Of a stretch of DNA of 5,098 nt, positions 1 through 5,098 are shown piece by piece (the stretch's first letter is position 1; every line of letters starts with the position of its first letter). This DNA comes from Actinomycetota bacterium. GTDB taxonomy: Bacteria > Actinomycetota > Acidimicrobiia > Spongiisociales > ZC4RG35. The stretch spans positions 1 through 5,098 of the forward strand of contig JAHWLC010000098.1 of assembly GCA_019347585.1 (NCBI GenBank), given 5' to 3'. A program made the translations under genes and the position numbers. The notes beneath the pieces were generated by a model. The model was given only the letters and a program-made list of their open reading frames with translations. It did not search any database and was not told the origin of the DNA.

Positions 1-321
1 CTCGACCAGCGCGTGGCCGCCGGGATCGGCAACGTCTTCAAGTCGGAGTTGCTCTTTCTGGAGAGGGTCCATCCCGATACCGGGGTCGCGGACCTCGCGG
101 ACGAGACTCTGCTCGACCTGGGGCGGCGCGCCCGCCGCCTCATTCCGGCCAATGTCGGCGAGCGCCGATCCACCACCGGGGAGCGCAGCAGGGGCCGGGA
201 GACCTGGGTGTACGGACGGGAGGGCAAGCCGTGCCGCCGGTGTGGCTCGCCGGTGGAGATGGGACGGCGCCAGGAGAGGGTGACGTTTTGGTGCCCGGTG
301 TGCCAGCCTGCTCCGGACTGA
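1..321 (+). CDS. nei: Fpg/Nei-family DNA glycosylase / AP lyase (endonuclease VIII-like), C-terminal part
   Basis: This is the C-terminal 106 residues of a base-excision-repair glycosylase that removes oxidised bases and nicks the resulting abasic site. The reading frame is open from base 1, so the true start, the N-terminal catalytic Pro/Glu and the first domain lie outside the window; the GTG at 13 is an internal Val codon. Visible first is the second half of the helix-two-turn-helix DNA-binding region (LDQRVAAGIGN followed by VFKSELLF). At the end is a zinc finger of form CX2C-X16-CX2C with cysteines at visible residues 78, 81, 98 and 101. The Arg five residues before the third Cys (RVTFWCPVCQ, visible residue 93) matches the conserved zinc-finger Arg that contacts DNA in the family. 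The wording GNVFKSELLF and RRSTTGE resembles actinobacterial Nei more than classical Fpg (MutM), but the substrate class cannot be settled without the N-terminus. The stop abuts the stop of the convergent protease gene. Confidence 0.9.
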   Translation, partial: LDQRVAAGIGNVFKSELLFLERVHPDTGVADLADETLLDLGRRARRLIPANVGERRSTTGERSRGRETWVYGREGKPCRRCGSPVEMGRRQERVTFWCPVCQPAPD

Positions 322-324
322 TCA
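319..324. other. Back-to-back convergent stop codons (TGATCA)
   Basis: The plus-strand glycosylase ends in TGA at 319-321 and the minus-strand protease ends in TGA at 324-322, so the two stops form the palindrome TGATCA inside the 8-bp palindrome CTGATCAG (318-325). There is no intergenic base between the two genes. No stem-loop with a T-tract is visible, so a conventional intrinsic terminator is absent and each transcript must run into the other gene. Confidence 0.85.
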
Positions 325-1734
325 GGTGGCGGCGAGGATCTCTTCGACCAGAGCTTCACCCTCGAGGTCATCGTCGATGGACAGCGGCACGTCCGGGGTC
401 ACGCCGACTCCACCGAAGTCGAGTCCCCCGGGTGTCAGCCAGCGGGCGATGGTCAGCTTGAGCGCCCCGCCGTCGGAGAGGTTGAATCGCTGCTGCACCG
501 TGTTCTTGCCAAAGGTGTTCTCCCCGACCACCGTCGCCCGCCCCCGTTCCTGGAGAGTGGCCGACACCACCTCCGAGGCGGAGGCGCTGCCCTTGTTGAC
601 GATGAACACGACCCCCACCTCCTCGGGCACTATCGAAGCGCCGGTCACCTCGTAGGTGACGTTCGCGTCGGGGCCCTCGGTGATCACAACCTCACCGTCC
701 GGCAGGAAGGCCGAGGTGATCTCGATCGCGGTGTCCAACAGTCCGCCCGGGTTGTTGCGGAGATCGACCACGAGCCGGTCGATGTCGGCGGCGAGCAGCT
801 CCACCAATGCCTCCTCGAACTGCTCGTCGGCGCTCTGGGTGAAGACGCTGAGCTTGATGTATCCGGTGTCGCCGTAGATCTCCGACTCGAGGATCGGGAT
901 CAACACCGCCTCCCGGGTGATACTCACCTCGACGAGCTCGCCGTCTCGTTCCAGGGTCAGGTCCACCTCGGTCCCCGCCGGCCCCCGCACCGCGGCGGTG
1001 ACCGCGTCGATGCTCCAACCGATTATCGACTGCCCGTCGACCTGGATGAGCACGTCGTCGCGCTGCAGGCCTACCGCCTGGGCGGGCGCTCCCTCGATGG
1101 TGGAGACGATGTAGATGCGGCAGGTGTCCGAGATGATGGAGCACTGGCGGTTGCCCTCCTCCTTGGTGCGGTCTTCGGGCGAGACCAGCGCCCCGATCCC
1201 CTCGATCTCCCCTTCCTGCTCCTCCTGGAGGAGGGACAGAGCCTGCGAGTCGAGGTAGACCGAGTTCGCGTCGAGGGCGTTGAGGGCCACGCCCTCGACC
1301 ATCGCCCGCGCCGCCTGCTCCGAGTCGTCTGCTTCGGCTCCCGCCACCCGGCACGCCTCGGCGAACTCGGCGGCCGGGAGCGGGCAGACCAGGGGCTGGT
1401 CCCGATCGGCCCCGTCGAGTTCCTCGAGGCCATCGGTGGCGGCGTCGGCGAGGGTGGCATCATCGATCTCGTCGACATAGTGCGTCTTGATCAGGTCGTA
1501 GACCTCGCAGACGATGGCCACCGACTCGGGAGCGTCCCCGCACTGCACCTGTTGCACGCTTCGCTCGCGGGCGCCGCCAGGGGTCGTCGCCGTGGCGATG
1601 GTCGTCGTGACCTCGGGTGCGCTGCTGGTGGATACCGCCGGCACCGTCGTCGACGGCGCGGCCTCCTCGCCGTCGCACGCGCCGAGCGCGAGCATCAGGA
1701 GAGTGGCGATGATCAGGAGGTGTCTGATGGTCAT
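322..1734 (-). CDS. S41 C-terminal processing peptidase, secreted lipoprotein (second gene of tandem pair)
   Basis: A 470-residue serine protease of the tail-specific (Ctp/Prc) family, which cleaves proteins near their C-termini outside the cytoplasmic membrane. The start at 1734 was chosen because it gives a clean lipoprotein signal (MTIRHLL, hydrophobic stretch, lipobox LGAC with Cys20) and forms ATGA with the stop of the upstream gene. The frame stays open upstream to 1854, but that part is Arg-rich and lies inside the upstream gene. Order: Thr/Ser-rich linker (about 21-58), helical N-terminal domain (about 65-165), PDZ domain (about 178-275, with the APAQAVGL ligand-loop region), and S41 core (about 288-450) with VVDLRNNPGG. 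The catalytic set is Ser385 (GSASASE), Lys410 (FGK) and Gln414, with the same 25-residue Ser-Lys spacing as E. coli Prc; residue 396, where Prc has Asp441, is Glu. Six further cysteines (65, 76, 117, 128, 198, 205) form three local pairs matched in the paralogue. The physiological substrate is unknown. Confidence 0.9.
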   Translation of the reverse strand: MTIRHLLIIATLLMLALGACDGEEAAPSTTVPAVSTSSAPEVTTTIATATTPGGARERSVQQVQCGDAPESVAIVCEVYDLIKTHYVDEIDDATLADAATDGLEELDGADRDQPLVCPLPAAEFAEACRVAGAEADDSEQAARAMVEGVALNALDANSVYLDSQALSLLQEEQEGEIEGIGALVSPEDRTKEEGNRQCSIISDTCRIYIVSTIEGAPAQAVGLQRDDVLIQVDGQSIIGWSIDAVTAAVRGPAGTEVDLTLERDGELVEVSITREAVLIPILESEIYGDTGYIKLSVFTQSADEQFEEALVELLAADIDRLVVDLRNNPGGLLDTAIEITSAFLPDGEVVITEGPDANVTYEVTGASIVPEEVGVVFIVNKGSASASEVVSATLQERGRATVVGENTFGKNTVQQRFNLSDGGALKLTIARWLTPGGLDFGGVGVTPDVPLSIDDDLEGEALVEEILAAT

Positions 1735-3116
1735 GAGGCAGCTTCTACGGCGGCGGCCACGGCGTCTTCCAGAGTGGCCGCGGCTGCCCATTCGACCCAA
1801 CGATCGGGGACCAGCCCGCCGGTCCCCACTGTCTGGCCGGCGGGTGTTCTCCACCGGGCGACGACGACATGGAGCTCTCCGCCGTTGTTCAGCCCGAAGG
1901 GTATCTGCACCGCGTCTTTACCGAAGGTGGCCGTCCCCACGATGGTGGCCCCTCGCCGGTCACGGAGCGCACCCGCGAAGATCTCCGCTGCCGAGGCCGT
2001 TCCTCCGTTGACCATCACCACCAGCCGCTGGTTGGTCGCCAGGCCGCCCGGCAGCGCCTCGTACTCCTCGGTGCCCTCCCGCCACTCCTCCACCACGACG
2101 ACTCCGTCGGATATGAACTCGGAGGCGACCTCGACCGCCGAGTGGATGTACCCCCCCGGGTTGTCCCGCAGATCTACGACGATGGTCTGGGGCCGGGCCT
2201 GGATCACCGCCGACAGGGCTCCGTGGACCAGCCCGGGGATGTCTTCTTCGAAGTCGGGGATCCTCAGGTAGGCGATCGAGGGGAGCGGAAAATCGACTTC
2301 GACAGTGGGGATCTCCAGCTCACCGCGCTCCACCACCAGAGGCAGGGTCTCCTCTCCGCGCTGGACGGTCACGGCCACCGTGCCGGTCTCGTCCCCGGCC
2401 AGTTCGGAGGCGAGGGCGGTGAAGCCCCGGCCCTCCACCGGCGAGCCCTCGACGGCGACGATGCGATCGCCCGCCCGCATCCCGGCTTCGGCTCCGGGGT
2501 TGTCCTCGAGCACGAAGACCACCTCGAGGGGGCAGGCTTCGGCGATTCTCATGCACTTGGACCCGGCAGCGTCGGTGGCGTCGAGAAGGATGCCCAACCC
2601 CCGCACCAGCCCGTTGGCCCGGAACGCCTCGGCCTCCTCGGGCGGGACGTAGTAGGTGTAGGCGCCGAGCCCCAGGTTTGCCATGGCGGTTGCGGCGGCT
2701 TCCACCGCGGGGCCCACGGGAAGTGCAGATTCGGCGACCCGGCGCGCCAGCTCGGCGCACAGCTCTTCGAACGCCCGGTCGGGTATGGCGCAGAAGAGGA
2801 TTCGTGGAGCGGGCTCCGTCGCCTCGGTCGAGAACTGCCGCAGGCCCTCCAATGCCAGGGCGGCGAGATTCCCGGACGGGAAGGGGCCGTCGACGTGGCT
2901 CTCCTGGGCGAGCTCGTATATCTCACAGAGAGGCGAGAAGGTGACCGGCGGGCTGGTGCAGCCCTGGATCTGATACGCCTGCGCCGGCGTGGTCGAGCCG
3001 GGCGCCGCGGGGCTCGGGGTGGTGGTCGGTGTGGGCGCGGTCGCCGGTGTCTCCCCCGCGGGGGCGGAGCAGGAGGCCAGCAACAAGAGGGCGACGAGGC
3101 CGCACCTGGATCTCAT
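1731..3116 (-). CDS. S41 C-terminal processing peptidase, secreted lipoprotein (first gene of tandem pair)
   Basis: A 461-residue paralogue of the gene downstream, also a membrane-anchored Ctp-type protease. The start at 3116 gives a short lipoprotein signal (MRSRCG, a Leu-rich stretch, lipobox LASC with Cys16). The longer open frame to 3245 would add 43 residues lacking signal character and would overlap the divergent gene, so it is rejected. A Thr/Pro/Ala-rich linker (about 17-46) leads to a helical N-terminal domain (about 53-160), a PDZ domain (about 170-272, NPGAEAGMRAGDRIV) and an S41 core (about 280-440) with VVDLRDNPGG. Catalytic residues are Ser375 (GTASAAE), Lys400 (FGK) and Gln404; Asp386 occupies the position of Prc Asp441. 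Mature cysteines 53, 64, 109, 120, 188 and 195 give pair spacings of 11, 11 and 7 residues, identical to the paralogue. The canonical LDxxS motif before the PDZ domain is degenerate here. Its stop overlaps the next start by ATGA, implying co-translation. No clear Shine-Dalgarno sequence precedes its start. Confidence 0.9.
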   Translation of the reverse strand: MRSRCGLVALLLLASCSAPAGETPATAPTPTTTPSPAAPGSTTPAQAYQIQGCTSPPVTFSPLCEIYELAQESHVDGPFPSGNLAALALEGLRQFSTEATEPAPRILFCAIPDRAFEELCAELARRVAESALPVGPAVEAAATAMANLGLGAYTYYVPPEEAEAFRANGLVRGLGILLDATDAAGSKCMRIAEACPLEVVFVLEDNPGAEAGMRAGDRIVAVEGSPVEGRGFTALASELAGDETGTVAVTVQRGEETLPLVVERGELEIPTVEVDFPLPSIAYLRIPDFEEDIPGLVHGALSAVIQARPQTIVVDLRDNPGGYIHSAVEVASEFISDGVVVVEEWREGTEEYEALPGGLATNQRLVVMVNGGTASAAEIFAGALRDRRGATIVGTATFGKDAVQIPFGLNNGGELHVVVARWRTPAGQTVGTGGLVPDRWVEWAAAATLEDAVAAAVEAAS

Positions 3117-3147
3117 GGGGGCAATGTCGGCAGTTACCGTCGCCGGG
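3117..3147. promoter_or_regulatory. Divergent intergenic region between the protease pair and the amidohydrolase operon
   Basis: Only 31 bp separate the chosen starts of the minus-strand protease (3116) and the plus-strand amidohydrolase (3148). Both transcription units need initiation signals here or inside each other's coding sequence. The G-rich run 3117-3121 sits too close to the ATG at 3124 to act as a normal Shine-Dalgarno sequence, and the minus-strand start has only C-rich sequence before it. The only A/T-rich core is GTTAC near 3133-3137. If the amidohydrolase instead started at the in-frame ATG at 3115 or 3124, this spacer would vanish; ATG 3115 shares the palindrome CATG with the protease start. 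Confidence 0.5.
3135..3140 (+). promoter_or_regulatory. Possible -10 element (TACCGT) for a leaderless amidohydrolase transcript
   Basis: TACCGT fits the actinobacterial -10 pattern TANNNT. Its last T lies 7 bases before the A of ATG 3148, so transcription would start at or next to the start codon and give a leaderless mRNA. This agrees with the lack of a Shine-Dalgarno sequence there. No recognisable -35 hexamer is present at 17-18 bp spacing (the sequence there is about CTCATG). A match to four free positions is weak evidence by itself. Confidence 0.3.
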
Positions 3148-4212
3148 ATGAGCCATCGCTTCCTGCTGCGGGACCCGCTGGGTGACGTGGTCACCCGGGA
3201 CGTGGTCGATGGGCGCTGGGTCCCTGCCGAGGGGAAAGCCGACACGGTGGTCGGCGAAGGGCTGTGGGCGCTGCCGGGTCTGGTCGATGCCCACGCCCAT
3301 CTCGCCGTGGAGCGCCTCGACTACGAGCCCGGAGACCTGGAGGGTGCGATGCGGAGGGCGCGGGAGTCGCTGGCGGCCGGGGTCACCCTGGTGCTCGACA
3401 AGGGGTGGAGGGACCTGACCACCATCGAGGTGGAACGGCATCTTCCCCCGGAGGAGCGGCCGGACATCGAGGCCGCGGGGCGGATCATCGCGGTCGACGA
3501 GGGTTACTTCCCGGGCTTTGCCATCGAAGTCGGGCCCGGGGAACTGGGAAAGGTCGTCGCCACCGAGGCCGCCGCCGGGCTGGGCTGGGTCAAGCTGATC
3601 GGGGACTGGCCCAGGAAAGGCCGGGGGCCGGTCGCCAACTTCGACGCAGACGATCTGCGTCTGGCCGTCGAGGTCGCGGAGACCTCCAACGCCAGGGTCG
3701 CCATCCATACCATGGCCCGCGAGGTGCCCTCCCTGGCCGTCGCCGCCGGAGTCCACTCCATCGAGCACGGTCTCTTTCTCACCGACGAGGACATCGCCTC
3801 TCTCGGCGCCCGTCAGGGGATGTGGGTACCGACCATCAGACGGGTCAAGGCCACCATCACCCAGCTCGGACCGGGCTCCTCCGGGGCCAAGCTCCTCAGT
3901 GAGGGGCTGCAGAACGTCTCGCGCCTTCTTCCCCTCGCCGCTGAGGCGGGGGTGAGGGTGCTGGCGGGCACGGACCTGGTCGGCTCTCCCGCCCAGGTGG
4001 CCCGGGAGGCCATAGAGCTCGGCGAGAACGGTCTGGGAAATCGAGAGATGGTGGAGGCGGTGTCCTCCGCAGCTCGCGCCGGCACCGGCCGTCCCCGTGG
4101 ATTCGAGAGCGGCGGCTGGGCCGACGCCGTCCTCTACCCGGAAGATCCGGTGGCCGAGCCCGAAGTGCTGTCCCACCCCGCGGTCGTGGTGAGAATGGGC
4201 CGGATGCTGTGA
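3148..4212 (+). CDS. Metal-dependent amidohydrolase (imidazolonepropionase/prolidase-like, COG1228 type)
   Basis: A 354-residue cytoplasmic hydrolase of the amidohydrolase superfamily, which hydrolyses C-N or related bonds on a metal centre in a TIM barrel flanked by a small beta domain. The full ligand set is visible: His49 and His51 in DAHAHL, a candidate carboxylated Lys149 in WVKLIGDW, His187 in AIHTMA, His207 in SIEHGLF and Asp276 in LAGTD. The N- and C-terminal strands (LLRDPLGDVV; ADAVLYPEDP and VVVRMGRML) make the usual composite beta domain. Start 3148 gives the shortest N-terminus that still begins with that strand; in-frame ATGs at 3115 and 3124 remain possible. There is no signal peptide. 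The protein is somewhat shorter than the roughly 400 residues usual for imidazolonepropionase, and no hut genes are near, so a histidine-degradation role is not supported. The substrate is unknown. Its stop overlaps the maf start by GTGA. Confidence 0.85.
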   Translation: MSHRFLLRDPLGDVVTRDVVDGRWVPAEGKADTVVGEGLWALPGLVDAHAHLAVERLDYEPGDLEGAMRRARESLAAGVTLVLDKGWRDLTTIEVERHLPPEERPDIEAAGRIIAVDEGYFPGFAIEVGPGELGKVVATEAAAGLGWVKLIGDWPRKGRGPVANFDADDLRLAVEVAETSNARVAIHTMAREVPSLAVAAGVHSIEHGLFLTDEDIASLGARQGMWVPTIRRVKATITQLGPGSSGAKLLSEGLQNVSRLLPLAAEAGVRVLAGTDLVGSPAQVAREAIELGENGLGNREMVEAVSSAARAGTGRPRGFESGGWADAVLYPEDPVAEPEVLSHPAVVVRMGRML

Positions 4213-4814
4213 GGCTCATCCTCGCCTCCGGCTCCCCGCGGCGCGCCCAGCTGCTCGACCAACTCGGCCTCGACTTCGTCGTCCAGCCTTCCGAGGTCGA
4301 CGAGAGCCGCTTTCCGGACGAGCCCCCGGCGGAGTACGTGGAGCGGGTGGCGCGCCAGAAGTGCCTGGCCGTCCTGGCGCCCGACACTCTCGTGGTCGCG
4401 GCCGACACCGCCGTGGTCCACGAGGGGAGGGTGCTGGGCAAGCCCGCCCACCCCGAAGAGGCCCGCTCCATGCTGCGTCGGCTGCAAGACGACACCCACG
4501 ACGTCTTCACCGGAGTCGCCGTCTCCGCGGTGCGCGATGGCGGCTCGTCGACGCGGTCGGCCGTCGATGTCACCAGAGTCGAGATGCTCCCCATCACCGA
4601 CGAGGAGATCGACGACTACGTCTCCTCGGGAGAGCCGATGGGCAAGGCCGGCGCCTACGCCCTGCAAGGCCTCGGCGGCGTCTTCGTCAGGTCGGTCGCG
4701 GGAAGCCCGTACACCGTGATCGGCCTTCCCGTCCACCTCCTTCCCAGGATGGCCGCGGCGGTGGGGGTGCGCTGGGCCGACTTCCGGGTTCGGGCCGAGC
4801 GGGTGAGTGGTTAA
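4209..4814 (+). CDS. maf: Maf-family nucleoside triphosphate pyrophosphatase (YhdE-like, dTTP/UTP type)
   Basis: A 201-residue house-cleaning enzyme that hydrolyses nucleoside triphosphates, including modified ones, to the monophosphate and pyrophosphate; family members are also linked to septum and cell-division control. Signatures in order are the N-terminal phosphate-binding motif LASGSPRRAQLL (residues 5-16), the acidic DES segment (31-33), the catalytic Asp66 in AADTAV, LGKP with Lys78, HDVFTGV (97-103), and KAGAYALQG (146-154). The Gln153 and YALQG form point to the YhdE-type dTTP/UTP subgroup rather than the YceF-type m7GTP subgroup; this is an inference from motif memory. Length is typical. 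The GTG start at 4209 overlaps the amidohydrolase stop (GTGA) and puts RLILASGSP right at the N-terminus, as in the family. It is probably translated by coupling to the upstream gene. The stop is TAA at 4812-4814. Confidence 0.93.
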   Translation: MRLILASGSPRRAQLLDQLGLDFVVQPSEVDESRFPDEPPAEYVERVARQKCLAVLAPDTLVVAADTAVVHEGRVLGKPAHPEEARSMLRRLQDDTHDVFTGVAVSAVRDGGSSTRSAVDVTRVEMLPITDEEIDDYVSSGEPMGKAGAYALQGLGGVFVRSVAGSPYTVIGLPVHLLPRMAAAVGVRWADFRVRAERVSG

Positions 4815-4822
4815 CTAGCCCG

Positions 4823-5098
4823 ATGCCGAAGGGGATTCTCGCCGTCTTGCTGCTGATGGCGGCATGCGGTTCCCCCGGGGAGCCCGAGGCGACCGGCAAC
4901 ACTGAGGCAGTGACGACCAGCTCGGAGCAGCCCAACACCACGTCAACGACCGCGACGTCAACGACGACGACCACGGTGGCCGAGACCACCACCTCGGCGG
5001 AAACGACGACGACCGGCGGGTCGGCCACGAGCAGTGAGCCAGTGGCGGGGAACTGGGCGGATGAGCCGCTGATCGTCACCGATCTCGGCGCCCTCGGC
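4823..5098 (+). CDS. Putative lipoprotein with Thr-rich linker, 5' part only
   Basis: An open frame of 92 codons that runs off the window end. It starts 8 bp after the maf stop and is preceded by a G-rich stretch (GGGTGAGTGG, 4801-4810) that may serve as a distant ribosome binding site. MPKGILAVLLLMAAC is a compact lipoprotein signal peptide with Cys15; the lipobox MAAC has Met rather than Leu at -3, so it is slightly atypical. Residues from about 16 to 77 form a low-complexity linker dominated by Thr, Ser, Ala and Glu. After this comes the start of a folded part (GNWADEPLIVTDLGALG). The linker style resembles the two protease lipoproteins in this window. I do not recognise the family and assign no function. 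It probably belongs to the amidohydrolase-maf transcript. Downstream sequence is needed to identify the domain. Confidence 0.7.
   Translation, partial: MPKGILAVLLLMAACGSPGEPEATGNTEAVTTSSEQPNTTSTTATSTTTTTVAETTTSAETTTTGGSATSSEPVAGNWADEPLIVTDLGALG
4940..4965 (+). repeat. Short direct repeat within the Thr-rich lipoprotein linker
   Basis: ACGTCAACGAC occurs at 4940-4950 and again at 4955-4965, a 15-bp period that keeps the reading frame and encodes repeated Thr-Ser-Thr-Thr units. It is followed by runs of ACG/ACC Thr codons. This looks like slippage-type expansion of a coding linker, not a regulatory iteron. Confidence 0.5.

Noticed and set aside
1735..1854. The N-terminal extension of the second S41 gene to 1854.
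   Set aside because: The extra 40 residues are Arg/Gly-rich, sit inside the upstream gene, and would bury the lipoprotein signal peptide that begins at 1734.
1480..2271. A plus-strand open frame (263 codons) spanning the junction of the two proteases.
   Set aside because: It crosses two real genes on the other strand, and its translation is low-complexity Arg/Ala/Ser-rich.
3053..3064. The perfect 12-bp palindrome CCCCCGCGGGGG, considered as an operator or terminator.
   Set aside because: It falls in codons for Pro-Ala-Gly of the lipoprotein linker, has no loop and no T-tract, and such G/C palindromes are expected by chance at this composition.
3128..3145. The inverted repeat CGGC-N10-GCCG between the divergent genes, considered as a repressor site.
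   Set aside because: Four-base arms in GC-rich DNA are too short to be distinguished from chance.
1869..3185. A long plus-strand open frame (438 codons) opposite the first S41 protease.
   Set aside because: It is a shadow of a gene with intact signal peptide, PDZ and catalytic motifs. Composition is skewed and no start signal is seen.
2923..4176. A long minus-strand open frame (417 codons) opposite the amidohydrolase.
   Set aside because: It lies antisense to a gene with a complete metal-ligand set, and its translation is Gly/Pro/His/Arg-rich with no domain logic. Such frames are expected opposite high-GC genes.
4687..5079. A minus-strand Val-rich frame resembling a membrane protein.
   Set aside because: The Val runs are the antisense reading of the Thr codons (ACG/ACC) in the lipoprotein linker, and it overlaps the end of maf.

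Overview
The window is high-GC, densely packed DNA that looks like an actinobacterial chromosome, probably from the Acidimicrobiia or a related uncultured group. The grounds are the strong G/C bias at third codon positions, an Nei-type glycosylase of actinobacterial flavour, lipoproteins with Thr/Pro-rich linkers, weak or absent Shine-Dalgarno sequences, and a possible leaderless promoter. The lineage is an inference from style, not from a marker gene. I see no rRNA, tRNA, CRISPR array, insertion sequence or phage gene. Almost every base is coding.

Layout. Positions 1-321 (+) hold the C-terminal part of a DNA glycosylase of the Fpg/Nei family, cut by the window edge. Its stop lies directly against the stop of a minus-strand pair of genes. 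That pair (transcribed 3116 to 322) encodes two paralogous secreted lipoproteins of the S41 C-terminal processing peptidase family, joined by an ATGA stop/start overlap. Both keep the Ser-Lys-Gln catalytic residues. Both also carry three cysteine pairs at identical spacings in the N-terminal and PDZ regions. Divergent from them, about 31 bp away, is a plus-strand run of three genes. It consists of a metal-dependent amidohydrolase (3148-4212), a Maf nucleotide pyrophosphatase overlapping it by GTGA (4209-4814), and the start of a small Thr-rich lipoprotein (4823 to the window end).

How the genes relate. The protease pair is very likely one transcription unit acting outside the membrane. The amidohydrolase and Maf are cytoplasmic and probably translationally coupled. 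Nothing in the sequence ties the two units functionally beyond their shared short intergenic region. No spectacular new system is evident. The most distinctive feature is the tandem of disulfide-candidate S41 lipoproteases, with a CX10C insert in the helical N-terminal domain and a CX6C insert in the PDZ domain.
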